This document shows, in pieces, positions 46,021 through 57,785 of a DNA stretch of 64,000 bases. The number at the start of each line of letters is the position of its first letter. The stretch's first letter is position 1. Origin of the DNA: Chelonoidis abingdonii (Eukaryota; Chordata; Testudines; Testudinidae); the NCBI RefSeq assembly GCF_003597395.2, contig NC_133774.1, positions 49,987,305 through 50,051,304 on the forward strand. Reading direction: 5' to 3'. The position numbers and the translations under genes were made by a program. The notes beneath the pieces were generated by a model that saw only the letters and a program-made list of their open reading frames with translations, ran no database searches and was not told the origin of the DNA.

Positions 46021-46735
46021 CAGGGCCGCCCAGAGGGGGGGGCAAGTGGGGCAATTTGCCCCAGGCCCCGGGCTCTGCAGGGGCCCCCACGAGAACGGCC
46101 GAGGCTCGCTCCCCGACCCCGCTCCTCCCCCTCCCGGAGCCTCAGCGCATCCAGTGGCATCCCTGGACAGCGCGGGAGCCTGGCACCTGCGGGGCCCCTG
46201 AGCTCCGCCCCGCTCAGAGGCGCGTGGTCAGGGGGCGGGGCTGCGAGCTCCAGGCTGAGCTCAGCTCCCTCCGCTCAGCCCACAGCTCACAGCCCCGCCC
46301 CCTGACCACGAGGCTCTGAGCAAGGAGGAGCTCAGGGGACACGCCGGAGCCAGGTGCAGCTGTTGAGTGAGGCTACCGGATGCGCTGAGGCTCCGGGTGA
46401 GGCGGGGGGAGCAGGGGGTAAGGAGCTGTGGCCGGGGTGGTTGGCTAAGGGGCAGGAAGTCCCAGGGGCAGTCAGGGCACAGGGAGGGGGCAGAGGTTGG
46501 GGGTGGTTGTGGTCAAGGAATCAGGGGGTTGGATTGTGGGCATTCCAGGGGTCTGATCAGGACTCAGCGGGGGGGGTCTGGGGTGGTGGTTGGGGGGGTC
46601 TTTGTGGGGACAGTGCAGGGACAAGGAGCAGGACAGGTTGGGGATTCTGAGTGGGGGGGCAGGAAGTGGGGTAGTGTCGGATAGGGGGCAGGGCCAGGCG
46701 TTTGGAGGCACAGCCTTCCCTACCCTGAAGCTCAT
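46021..46735 (+). mobile_element. GC-rich left end of a longer hAT-like element
   Basis: Begins CAGGGCCGCCCAGAGG, the terminal repeat of the MITEs at 50-190 and 48143-48302, and shares their CAAGTGGGGCAATTTGCCCC block. It then continues into GC-rich sequence not found in the MITEs, as expected for a longer family member. Frames are open by composition only; no transposase motif seen. Confidence 0.6.
46191..46341. repeat. GC-rich inverted repeat (long hairpin)
   Basis: Arms 46191-46243 and 46290-46341 pair over about 52 bp with few mismatches; the inner 21 bp (46223-46243 with 46290-46310) are perfect. The loop is 46 bp. Confidence 0.85.
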
Positions 46736-47394
46736 TCAGCGTTGAGGCTTGCAGAAGAGCCAAGCTGTTAGCTTTTCCATTAGGGCTACACACCCTTTCA
46801 CTTCTTCAAATGCAAATTAATAGTCTCTATTTAATTTCAGTGCCATAGGAGATTCATGTCAGGGGAGGGTAGCTTCATTTAAAATTAGCCAACTGGAGGA
46901 GGATTACATGGAGAAGAGCAATATCCTACACCACCTACTTCCTTCCCAACCCTAACAAGGGACACCCCTCTCCTCATTCCCTGAGTTTCAGAGGGTTATT
47001 CAGTATTTCAAACTTTTATACTGGTGACCTGTTTCACACAGCAAACCTCTGAGCAACTCCCCTCCCTTATATAATTAAAAACACTTTTTATATATTTAAC
47101 ACTATTATAAATGCTGGAGGCAAAGCGGGGTTTGAGGTGGAGGCTGACAATAATAACACTCGTGACCCCTGAGTAATAACCTTGTGAGGGGTCCTGACCA
47201 CAGTTTGAGAACTCCTGGGTTAATTTAATTTTAGCACCCTGCCTGTCCATTCACATGCATGTGCTATTTTTGACATTTCAGTTTCAGAACATAGGGCTCA
47301 TCTAGATTCTGGAACAAGCTCAAAATGCTCAGTTCAGAGTATGATTACATAAGCTGTACCAAAGACAAACCCACGTAACCATCTCCAGTTTGTG
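46736..47394. other. No gene recognised
   Basis: Nothing supported. Confidence 0.45.
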
Positions 47395-47650
47395 AGGACC
47401 ATGGAGCCAGTCTCTAGGAAACATATAAATGCATGGAGGTTAGTCCATTAATGACTATTAGCCAGGATGGGAATGGTGTCCTAGCCTCTGTTTGTCAGAG
47501 AGTTGGAGATGGATGGCAGAGAGAGAGTCACTTGATCATCACCTGTTAGGTTCACTCCCTCTGGGCACTTGGCATTGGCCACTGTCGGTAGACAGGATAC
47601 TGGGCTGGATGGACCTTTGATTTGACCAGTATGGCTTTCTTTATGTTCCA
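47395..47650 (+). mobile_element. CR1 LINE 3' tail
   Basis: GTTAGTCCATTAATGACTATTAG, CTGGGCTGGATGGACCTTTG and TATGGCTTTCTTTATGTTCC are CR1 3' UTR and terminus in sense orientation. Confidence 0.85.
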
Positions 47651-47749
47651 ACCTAAATGAACCCAAAGTTATGGAGAAAGATATGAGTCAAGGAAGCCAG
47701 CAGAGTATTCAGAATCTGAAAAAATCTGACTGGATGGCTCAGGCATTTG

Positions 47750-48062
47750 GTCGCAGCTGAGGTGGTTCAAAAGTTTTGGATTTTTTTAAAAAGAATTTTT
47801 TTATTGTTTCTTTTAAACAATCAAACACAGCAGCAGCAAATATTTTGGCACAGATTTCTGAAACCCCAACCATATTCAGGTTTTGGCAGACTAATTTCAG
47901 CTTTTCAATTAAAAAAAAGCATTAACAATTTGAAGAAGCAGACATTGTCGTGATTTTTTCTGCTTTTTAAAAACCCCTTAGTTTTCGATCCAGAAAAAGT
48001 TTGACAGAAAATTAGTTGTTCCCCACCCTTTTAATGAGCTTTAGTGCCTTTTAGCCCTAGCT
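47750..48062. mobile_element. AT-rich repeat, probable hAT MITE relative
   Basis: A/T-run composition and the end GTGCCTTTTAGCCCTAGCTG fit the AT-rich family; the left end is not defined. Confidence 0.35.
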
Positions 48063-48142
48063 GATGCTGAGAACCAGTAATACCTTGTAAAGAAGTTTTC
48101 TCAAAACTGGGTTTGTGCCGAGATGCAGAGATTTATTTTTCC

Positions 48143-48302
48143 CAGGGCTGCCCAGGGGTGCAGAGCAAGTGGGGCAACTCGTGCCGGGCCCCACAGGGGC
48201 TCCCAAGAGAATATAGTATTATATAGTATTGCAATTTTTTTAATGGAAGGGGGCCCCAAAATTGTTTTGCCCCAGGCCCCCTGAATCCTCTGGGCGGCCC
48301 TG
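48143..48302. mobile_element. hAT-like MITE, complete short copy
   Basis: 160 bp, CAGGGCTGCCCAGGGG at left and CCTCTGGGCGGCCCTG at right. Internal layout as in 50-190, with an added TATAGTATTA repeat at 48221-48231. Confidence 0.75.
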
Positions 48303-48645
48303 CCCACCCCACACAGAGTGACTGAGCCTGCTGCAGTTTAGGTTGCAAAGTCAGGCGCTATACAAGTAGGAAATGTCAGAATTAAAGTTGGCTGTGAAAC
48401 CTTAAATCAACTCCTTTGTGCGAATGCATTATGATAGTCTTCAGTTACAGGATCACATTCTATTTTTTTCCCAAGGACCCCAGCCTCATTAGTTCACTGA
48501 ATGGCTGGTGCTCACTGAATAACTGGCTGTTCAGTTTTTTGTTTTGTTCTCATTGTTCAGGGTGTGGCCCCAGGCCTTATTTATTGCACAGTCTACAAAC
48601 TCTGCTATGCAGAGGGGGTTATTAATTTCCTCACGGACTTTGCTG

Positions 48646-48968
48646 TTGTGCTCATCACTGCAATATCTGAATGCTTCACAAGGATTAATTTATCTTCACA
48701 GCAGGGGAGCTCTGGGAGCTGAGGCACAGAGAGATTAAAGTCAAAAGTATCCACTAACTTTGGGTGTCCAATTTGAGACATTTAGGGTCTGTTGCAGCAA
48801 TGAGTGCTCAGAACTTCTGCAAATGAGAGCCCAGAATTAGTGATGACTGCTGAAAAGTTTGTTTTAAGTAACATACTCAGAATCACATAAGGACTTTGTG
48901 CAAGGGGCAAGGATAGAATCCAGTTCTCCAGGGCAGCAGTCAAGTGCCATAACCATGAGACCATCCTT
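48646..48968 (-). mobile_element. tRNA-derived SINE, MIR-like, interrupted
   Basis: Minus strand: GTCTCATGGTTATGGCACTTG (A box, about 48940-48960), GGATTCTATCC (B box, about 48911-48921), then CATACTC..; the core resumes at GCACAGAGAGATTAAAG (48725-48741). About 110 bp between (48750-48865) is foreign and contains an eroded MITE. Confidence 0.7.
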
Positions 48969-49978
48969 TCTCTTCCTGCAGTCTACAGCCTCACTTACTG
49001 CACATTCCAGCTTCTGCAAAGAGTGAGATAGGGGACCTACAGACAACTGCCTCCTTCAATCACTACACAGCACTGATTGTCTCCAGAGCAGGTCCTGTGG
49101 AAAAAATAGTATATCATGTAATTTAAGAGACTCTAGCGTAATGCACAAACAACCTTCATTCTGGCATTTTCTAACTTTTGAGAGCTTAACTTTGCAATCT
49201 TGCTCATTTTCTTTTAATGTATGTTTTTTTTGTGTTTGTATAGCTCACCATAGTTATGGTTAGTGCCTTATAGGTAATTTCTTTTTTTATTATAATTTTT
49301 ATAATATGGACATTTGCACTAAAATTTCTGACAGGTTCTTAATTTTCAGGCATAGCCCTCTCAAACCTGAATCTTTTCCACTAAGCATTTAATGCAACAG
49401 AGTCAGGAATGATAAATTACCCATTCCCACATAGATTACTTGGCGTTGGCAGTAGACGCTTGTCCTTATCTTTCAGTCTTTCTCAATGGAGAAAGCATCT
49501 CTGTTAGGAAGAACGCAACCAATCCAGGCCAGTTTGTCCAACTGTAAGGACTGTCAACACATGAGACAAGTTGTCTTGGCACAACATGATTGAAACCAGA
49601 AAATAAGGATTTTCTGCAAATGCTGTTCCTTAATGACTGTTGGTAATGCAGGCGGGTGCTTTAACTGACATAGCTGGGCAGAGCATGTAGCAGAACCTTA
49701 GCACGCCTGAAGGCTTCACTGCATAAAGCAGGGCACTCATGCTGTTTGAGTTGTTTAACCAACTCTTACACTAGAGACGTCTATCACATTTTCCTGAGGT
49801 CAGGGAAAAACTTAAGGAATGAATCGCTGTAAGAAACTCCAGCCCCCTACTCTGGGCTCTGTTTCAGCCAGTTCATGCCTGGAGCCAGACCTCTTCACTT
49901 GGAAATTCCCCCTGTTCAAGGGGTAGGTGAGATAGGGCTGATATAACATCCTTATGTCATGTCACCCCCTCACACTTA
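48969..49978. other. No gene recognised
   Basis: Nothing supported. Confidence 0.45.
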
Positions 49979-50249
49979 GGGCATGTCTTCACTATGGGCG
50001 CTATGGCACCACTGCTGTAGTGCTGCGTCATGCTGCAGTAGCACCATTGTGTAGATGCTTCCTCCCCTGATGGAAGGGGTTTTTCCACAGATGTAGGTAA
50101 TCCTCCTCCCTAGTGGCAGCAGTAGATGGATAAGAGAATTTTTCATGTCTATGCCAGGGGTTAGGTCGACTTAACTACAGTGCTCAGGGATGTGACTTTT
50201 TCTGAGCAATGTAGCTAGACTGATCTAAATCTGAAGTATAGACCAAGGC
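49979..50249. mobile_element. Harbinger-like MITE
   Basis: GGGCATGTCTTCACTATGGG at left, inverse of AAGTATAGACCAAGGC at right; flanking triplets TTA and ATA. Interior TTAGGTCGACTTAACTACAG is typical of the family. Confidence 0.75.
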
Positions 50250-52530
50250 ATACTCACTATGGGTGATATTCAACGGTGTGCAGAGAGCTTGCACAAGACC
50301 TGTGCACCATTTAGGTCCTCAAAAGCGATTCCTAGGGCTTGTGCTGTCCCTCTGTGCAGGAATGAATTTCATCCTTACAGCTCAAATCGTGCCCCTTCCT
50401 CTGTGGGTTCACAGGGCACTTGATACAGGAAATGCTGTTTCCACTGCATGTCTGAAGGGAGGCAGAATGTCAGGAGCCTATGCAGGGGATCCACAGATCA
50501 TGATAGAGTGGAGTACAGAGCCAGGAGGATGTCTGGTATAGCTATACACCAGTTTCTTGGGGCTGAGCAAAGCCAAGGCATAGGTGATCTTTGGTTTCTC
50601 TGGTCTTCCTCCCACATGGAGGGGGTCCCTAGGGCTGTAGAACCTAATCTTGCCTTAGCTTAGAGATAAATTTAAGGCTTAGTTGCAAAACCATTCCATT
50701 GCTGCTCCACAGCCTGGAGCCCTTCTTTTTGATTTGCAAGAATGCACTTCCCACTGTTGTTTTGCATAAGCATTAAAATACATTTTTCAATTCAAGACAT
50801 AGTTTGATGGGGAACAAAAGAGAAGTTAGCCTGATAGGCTTGATTCTGGGAGGTAGCGGTGCTTGAGGGCACTCATCACTTTGCAGCAGAAACTTGGCAC
50901 ACCATGAGATCAAGTTCCAATATGAGGAAAAATCCATAACTAAAGCAAGTTCTGGCTTGAATTCATAGTGACTCTTCTGTTCAGAGTAGACCTCATGAAC
51001 TATTTGCAGCAAACCATTTAATGTAGCCCCCTACTCTGTTTGTAAAATACCCATGAGTCGATTAACACATTTTTTTTTGTTATTCCAAATTATTTGATGA
51101 CTGGTGGTTGCAGATGTGTATTTCAGTTGTTCATGAGCAATTCCCTGAGATGACTGTATTGGCCATTGGCCATTGATTATTTAGGTTATATGACTGGTCA
51201 CCTATGTCACATGCTATTGTTTCTGCCATCCGACTGGTTTACTCTTAAACCCATGTCCAGCTTTCAAGGTGGCTGTGCAAACACTTTCAGCTTGAGTTAA
51301 TACTCATTACACTTTCGGCAATTATTTTTGTGAACCAAAAATTGCTAGTACAAATGTGTGCAGAAAACAAATAATGGAGGTTTTAAAGGTCATCAAAGCA
51401 AATTTGTGGGAAGCCAGGGGATTCAGACGAATGTTTGTGATTGCTGTTTTATGCAATACTCACTAAACTCTCATTCGGATTCAGTCACACTTAATAAAAG
51501 AGCAGTTATAGAAAGTTTCCTTGGTTGCATGAAATAGACACTTGACATTTAGCAATGCATTTGGCTGCTGCTGGCTGCATTCTGTGCACATTCTAATTAG
51601 TATCTTCTCTGAGCTCACTCAAGCCTACTGGCACACATTGTATATTGAACTGGAAAATAAACATTTCTCTAAATGCTACTTTTATTGAGAAGAAAATGTA
51701 TTTCCTGTTGATAAACATTTTCTGAAACAGAAAAAAATGTTTCTCTTCCTGATTGTGCTTTATTCACAAAAGATTTCATACAAAAGACTGAAATTACAAT
51801 CTCTGCAGGAAGAATTTTAAATTGCAGTTAGACAATCACAGGCTTCTCATGGAAAGTTGACTATAGTTATAAAAACCACGATGCTGCGTGGTTGCTGATT
51901 ATTCTCAAGTTACAAAGCTGCAGATAGACAGTAATGGAATTAATATTAAGATGATGTAGTATTTACAAGTAACACTTGAAAAATGCAGAGTGGTCCACAT
52001 TGTAATGATTACTAAGCCCTCGTGTGGAGAAATTTACGGTGGTGTTCCCCCTAACATAGGTAAAAGGTACTGTATGTACATATGTATGTTTTAAATGTTT
52101 CATAAGCCTGTCAGATACTATTGGGATTTGCTTTGCTTTCAGTGAGTCTAATTACTAGTTTAATTCCAGTGTGCACAGCTTATATTGACAACAATTCAGA
52201 CAGTTCTTCCACTACTATCCTCCAGTGCTGTATTGGGAATTGTTGGATAGACACCCAGAGCTCTCTGCAACTGAAATGGTTTAAAACAGTGCTACTGTGG
52301 ACTACAGGCAAGATTGTCTTGTCCTTCATGTAATTGAATTACAGCAGGGACTGGCTGAGCTATGGACTTTTGTGCGATTGCTACTGTAATTTGGATATTT
52401 GAGGTGCAATTCATCCTAGGGTAGAAGGCCTATAGGAAACCCTCTGAACCATGCTGATCCTCTAGTCTGTGGTCATAGGCAGATAGCCTAGAAAGGATCC
52501 ATGTTGCAGAAGGAAGCTCTGCATTGGGTA
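50250..52530. other. No gene recognised
   Basis: Long, apparently repeat-poor stretch. The part 51450-52000 is AT-rich with no repeat ends and is the most unique-looking DNA in the window. No exon identified. Confidence 0.45.
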
Positions 52531-53358
52531 TGCGATGGGGCGTCTGTCCCACACTGGCCAGTAAAGGCTGTGCGAAAGCAGCCAATAGGAGAGGGGTTGT
52601 GAGGACCAGCCAGTCAGGGCCCATCAGGCCCCTATAAAGAGAGCATCAGGGCAGAGCAGGGCAGTGGCTGCCTGAAGCTTGAGGAAGGAGGACTGTCTCT
52701 GGAGTAGGCTGCAACCCTGTAGCGCCTTGGACTGAGCAGCGCAGGCAGGAACCTGGGGAGATGAGAAGAAGCTCTGGATGGGCTGCTGAAACTGAGGAAG
52801 ATGCTGTGGCCATGGAGAAGTGGCCCAGGGAAATGCAGCAATAGTAGAGCCAAAGGACTGCAGTAAGTGCCTGGAGTTCGGAGGGTCCCTGTGCTAGGAC
52901 CTGGAGTAGGTGGCCCTGGGTTCCCCCCACTCACCACTGGGAAAGTTGCTGGACAATTGACTACAGCTGCCACTGGGGAAATGGCTGGACTAGGAGCTAA
53001 ACCCCCGCGGGGAGAATGCAGATAATGACATGCTTGGAGGGCCGAGCCACGAAGAGGACACTGTGGTTCCTGATGGTATGAGAGGCAGGGACACTGGAAC
53101 AATTTGTATAGTGGGGGTGCTGTGATCCATTGAACCAAACTGTAAACCCTGTATATAATGGAAACTACTTCAAGCCAGGGGGTGCTTTAGCACCCCCTCA
53201 CCCTTAGTTCCAGCCCCTATGGTGAGAGGGGTTGCCGGTGGACTGTGGAGAAAGAGTGACAGGGTGCAGACCACATACAGGGGCATCAGCCTCGAGCTAA
53301 TCCCCAGAATGATCAGGAGTAGGCACCAGTCCAGCAATGAGTGACATGCTCTGTGACA
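52531..53358 (+). mobile_element. Probable solo LTR 1
   Basis: 828 bp, starts TGCGATGGGGCGTCTGTCCC, ends CTCTGTGACA, with TATA-like CCCCTATAAAGAG at 52631-52643. Flanks GGTA and GGTG match at 3 of 4. It contains a GGGGGTGCTTTAGCACCCCC hairpin at 53178-53197 that may be a nested fragment. No coding domain recognised. Confidence 0.6.
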
Positions 53359-53360
53359 GG

Positions 53361-54488
53361 TGTGATGTTGCACTCCATATGTTTTATGGAAATATGCTTA
53401 TGAGTGTGAATATGATGTAACTGAAATATGCTTTCTGCGAAAGGTCTCTTGTAAGGTATTATAACAGAGGTTATAACCTACTGAATATATTTCTCCTATT
53501 TGTATGTATGTATCATTTTTGTGTCTGAAGCTAAAAATCTGAAGCATAACTCTGAGGTCCTATTGTAATTATGCAAACTGTGGGCCATTAATGGTGGTTT
53601 AAAACCTTGATGGCTCCTAGACTAGGATGATTGGTTGTAAATGGCTCTGTTTATTTACAAACCTTCCTGTGTATGTGTGGGCCAACTCAGGAAGAATGGC
53701 GGTTGGGGTCTCACAGGACATGTGATCATGTCACCTGATACTGGAATCCATCCTACATCTAGTACTTTTCCATTTAGAAGGAGGGGTTGGTACCCAGAGA
53801 GACAAAATATATAAAAGGGGGTGGAACAGAACAATGGGGGCTGCTAGTCATGAGAACACCCCTGCTTTCCACCTATGATGTCTGCTGGAATTAACAAGGA
53901 CTGTACCAGGGGAAAGGACTGGGGGGCCCAGACTAGGAAGGAGTCTAGTCTGTGAAAGAAGCTTATTGGAACACCTCTGAGGGTGAGATTTTACCTGTAA
54001 TCAGTTTCTTAATGTAACAGGCTTAGGCTTAGACTTGTGTGTTTTTGCTTTATTTTGCTCGGTGACTTACTTTGTTCTGTCTGTTATTACTTGAAACCAC
54101 TTAAATCCTACTTTTTATACTTAATAAAATCACTTGTGTTTATTAATTAACCCAGAGTAAGTGATTAATACCTGTGGGAACAAACAACTGTGCATATCTC
54201 TATCTGTGTTATAGAGGGAGGACAATTTATGAGTTTACCCTATATAAACTTTATACAGAGTATAACCGATTTATTTGGGGTTTGGATCCCATTGGGAACT
54301 GGGTTTCTGGGTATTGGAGATAGGTGAGCTGCTGAGTAGTTTTTGGTTAAAATCTGCAGCTTTGAGGGTGACCAGATCTGGGTCTGTGTTGCAGCAGGCT
54401 AGTGTATCTGGCTCAACAAGACAGGGTTCTGGAAGTCCCAAACTGGCAGGGATAATGGGCTCAGAGGTAATTGCAGCACATCAGGTGA
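53361..54488 (+). mobile_element. Probable solo LTR 2
   Basis: Starts TGTGATGTTGCACTCC. TATA-like AATATATAAAAGGG at 53805-53818 and AATAAAATC at 54123-54131. The 3' end seems cut where the inverted copy begins. Confidence 0.65.
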
Positions 54489-54600
54489 TATGATCACATG
54501 TCCTGTGAGACCCCAGCCTCCATTCCTAAGCATATTCCAGTTACATCATACTCACACCTGTAAGCATGTTCCCGTAAAACATATGGAGTGCAACAGCACA
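54481..54600 (-). mobile_element. Inverted, internally deleted copy of LTR 2 start
   Basis: The minus strand reads the first 70 bp of LTR 2 (53361-53430) joined directly to its 53703-53745 segment, with about 270 bp missing. It abuts LTR 2 head-on and shares the 8-mer TCAGGTGA at the junction. Confidence 0.75.
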
Positions 54601-55164
54601 ACAGGTTCCGCCTCAAATCCCCAAGAATTTCCCTGCAAACTCTGTTTAGTGGAGAGGCTAAATTACTCCCTTGGAGCATAGGGCTGGCCACTTGTCCCTG
54701 GGTATTCCAGGGTATTTAAAAACTCACAAAAACTCTGGGAAATCTTTCCGCTCCTGAAAGAATAAAAATTTTTTGTTACAATAAATGATGGGCGATACTT
54801 TATGCATGCTGTGCATATACATCATTTGTGCTCACAAAACGATAACTTATGCATGCAAACTGGATGTTTATGCATACAAATAACATATGTGCATAATCCA
54901 ACTCATTTTCACATGCAAATTTCATATGGATGGAAACTGGGAGAATTTTGAATGTTTGCCTTAACCTTAACTATACCGCTGTGTCACCAAATGCATGACA
55001 CTGTACATTTAAAAGGAAACTGCTTCGTTTCTCTTGTGCAACATATTCAGGTGGGGTGCAGGCTCCTATCTGCAGGGCCAAGTCAGTGGGAGCTGTAGGT
55101 GCTCATTACACTCAAGACTGGTCCCTAGTAAACACTATTGAAACTCCCTTTATAGTGAAGTAGA
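54601..55164. other. No gene recognised
   Basis: Nothing supported. Repeated GCATAC/GCATGC words at 54800-54900 are a local AT-rich quirk. Confidence 0.4.
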
Positions 55165-55345
55165 ACGAATTGTAGAACTGGAAGGGACCTTGAGAGGTCT
55201 TCTACTCCAGACCCCTGCACTCGTGGCAGGGGTAAGTATTATAGACCATCCCTGACAAGTGTGTGTCTAACCTGTTAAAAATCTCCAATGATGGAGATTC
55301 CACAACCTCCCTAGGCAATTTATTCCAGTGCTTAACTGTGAAAGT
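55165..55345 (-). mobile_element. CR1 LINE 3' part
   Basis: GAACTGGAAGGGACCTTGAG, ATCCCTGACAAGTGTGTGTC and CTCCAATGATGGAGATTCC are CR1 antisense 3' sequence. Confidence 0.85.
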
Positions 55346-57400
55346 TCTCAATAGCTTCAATTGATTGCAACTTTTACTATGTACTATTTTGGTGTCTCAT
55401 AGTATTCTGAGTCCATCATAGAAGACATGGGCTCTGCCACCACAGATCTTAGACATACACAAGAAGTGAGGGTGAGGGGAAGAAACAATCAGAAGGTGAA
55501 AGGCAGGGTTAGGGAAAGGCAAGAGCTACCTCTTAACAATTTTGTGGCTACTTGGCTGAAGCATGTGGCCATCTTGCCAGGTGATGACTGCAGTGTGGTT
55601 AAAGTAAGCCATGCTCATTCTGTGAATACAATGCCTTCTCTATAAAAGGATTCCACAGCATTTGTGAGCGGTTAGTATTTTAGGATGAGCTCCAGATGGT
55701 TTGAAATGACAAGCATTTTGCTATTAGCCATCTGTAATCACCGTTCACAATCTGGCCCAATTCAACTCACTAGGCAGCCATTACTCAGAATAGACCTTGC
55801 ACAGAGAATGAGTCACTTCCATCTACCAGAGTGGTAGGGGTCCTCTAAGGAATGGCAGTTGTTACGCCTATCTGTATAGCACGGTATATGGCACAGTGAA
55901 ATAGGTGAAATGTACGGAACTAATAACAGAGTCCTGAGATAGGTACGGTTGTTATGGGAGGAAGCTCTAATTTCACCTGCCTGATCCTGTCTTGGACTAA
56001 AGCCAGGCAGCAATTTCTGCAGAACTCCTTAACCTTCAGAAACAATAACAGCAATATGTGGGGGGAAAGACCACCTAGAAAACAGCAGTGATCATTGTTC
56101 TCTCCCACAGAACCAGAATCCTGGCATCTAACTGAGGCCCCCCCCCAGGAAGAAGCCCCTGCCCCAACATGAAAGCCACATTTTCACATTTCCCCTGAGA
56201 CCTCTGGTGCTGCAAGGCTGAAAGAAGGGCTGACCTTTTGCCTGCCACAGGTCATTGCTTCCCTTGCTTTATAACAGGGTTTTCTGTGGACATCAAATTT
56301 AAACTTGAATTCAGCTGAAGATGGAAGCATCGTCTGCTTGGAGGCTCTCTGCTGAACCCTCAGAGAGATCTGGGAGTTAATTACATTGTAACTCTTTTGT
56401 TGTTTGTCCCTCCTTAAATCCCCTTTTCCCGTCCCTTTAAACAGTTCTTGTTGTTTGCAGGTAAAGGCTGCTTGGCATCCACAACCATCCCCCTAAGTGG
56501 CTGAACTGCTTGATACCCTATAACTGGTGCTTGTTCCCTGCTCCTGCTCTAACCATTCTTTTTACAGTATTGGCCTCTCTTGCTGATAGCAGATTTGATT
56601 TACCTGCTGCCAGGGAAAGCTTCTCAGCCTTGCTATGGAGGACAGTGATCTGAACCAGTCAATTAGCCATGCGCAGCCCCTTCTACATTCCTTGGGCTCA
56701 TCATTACCATAAGTAAACAGAAAATCCACATCAAGCTTTGTACTTTTAATAGGCAAAATTAACAGCCCATTAGTACTTAGGGGCAAGTAAGAACAAGGAG
56801 ATCAATGGCAGGCATGTAATTCATCATGGTAATTAAATAGATATGAGTACTGTGCTAATCTCAAAGAATTTGTTTGATATCACAAGGAAATAGATTCTCC
56901 CACAGCCGTCTTTTTCCTCCCCATTCCCCAGAACAAGCTAAACCAAAAGTGGTTCATCAGCTGAATTTTTCTACAGCAATTATATTATTTCCTCCCCTCT
57001 CTCCCCTCAGTTTAGTGCTGCAGAATCTAAGAGTCAAACACACTGCACTAGGAATAAAATCCTTCTAGGTCGGCAGCTGCAGCCTGAACTGCACAAATGA
57101 AGTGCAGCAAGGGTCTTGCTCAATGCAACAGGAAGGCTGTGTTTCTTGTTTCATTTCAACTCTGGTGACCCTTCTGACATTGCACATTGTCCTCTTTGAT
57201 TCCAAGGTAAAACTCACTACGCAAAGTACAGTACTAGAGATCAGCCTGAGTTGCAGAATCTGGCTCCAGGCTTGAAGTGTGCCAAAGTTTCAGGTTGTTT
57301 GGATGTGAGGGTTTGGCTCAGTTCATCAGAGATGGGGGTGAGTCTGCATCTGAACCTCCCCAAAATGTGAGGGGGTTTGGTTCAGACACATCCCCAGTGT
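55346..57400. other. No gene recognised
   Basis: Apparently unique sequence without supported features. Confidence 0.45.
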
Positions 57401-57401
57401 A

Positions 57402-57785
57402 ATACTGCCAGCCCCAAGCATTCCACAATCATGAGTCAGACCCTGAAAAATCAAGACTGGTTTTAAATATCATGTAAAAGCAGCAAAGAATCCTGTGGCA
57501 CCTTACAGACTAACAGACATCCAGACTAACATGGCTACCCCTCTGATACTTTAAATATCATGAGGTTTTTAAGAATAACAACTTCTGAGCTCTTTATACT
57601 TGTCTTGTGGTATTGTAGCCTTTGCGTGGGGCATGGGGGTCACATCTTCAGGATTTTTCTCTCTTTTTTTTTTTTAAATGAAAGCCAAAATGCTCACATA
57701 ATCACATGACTCCAGGAGCTGGGACTGTAAGAAAGCACCAGACAGACATAATAAAATCACAAGAGCTGGCAACATTGCTACTCTA
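57402..57785. mobile_element. DNA-transposon-like repeat with retroposed insert
   Basis: TACTGCCAGCCCC at left and inverse of GAGCTGGCAACATTG at right. Contains ATCATGAGTCAG and AAATATCATGAGG motifs. Interrupted by 57475-57549. Confidence 0.6.
57475..57549 (-). mobile_element. 75-bp retroposed insert with 13-bp target duplication
   Basis: Bounded by TTTAAATATCATG at 57462-57474 and 57550-57562. On the minus strand it starts GTATCAGAGGGGTAGCCATG and ends TTTGCTGCTTTTA. The sequence is part of a repeat common in turtles. The duplication length indicates target-primed insertion rather than DNA transposition. Confidence 0.8.

Noticed and set aside
45941..46793. Overlapping GC-rich frames that could look like an exon with a CpG island
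   Set aside because: The sequence is the left end of a hAT-like element and long hairpins; no splice or start context fits a gene.
52632..53138. 168-codon minus-strand frame
   Set aside because: Antisense within a probable LTR; low-complexity serine/proline/leucine content and no domain.
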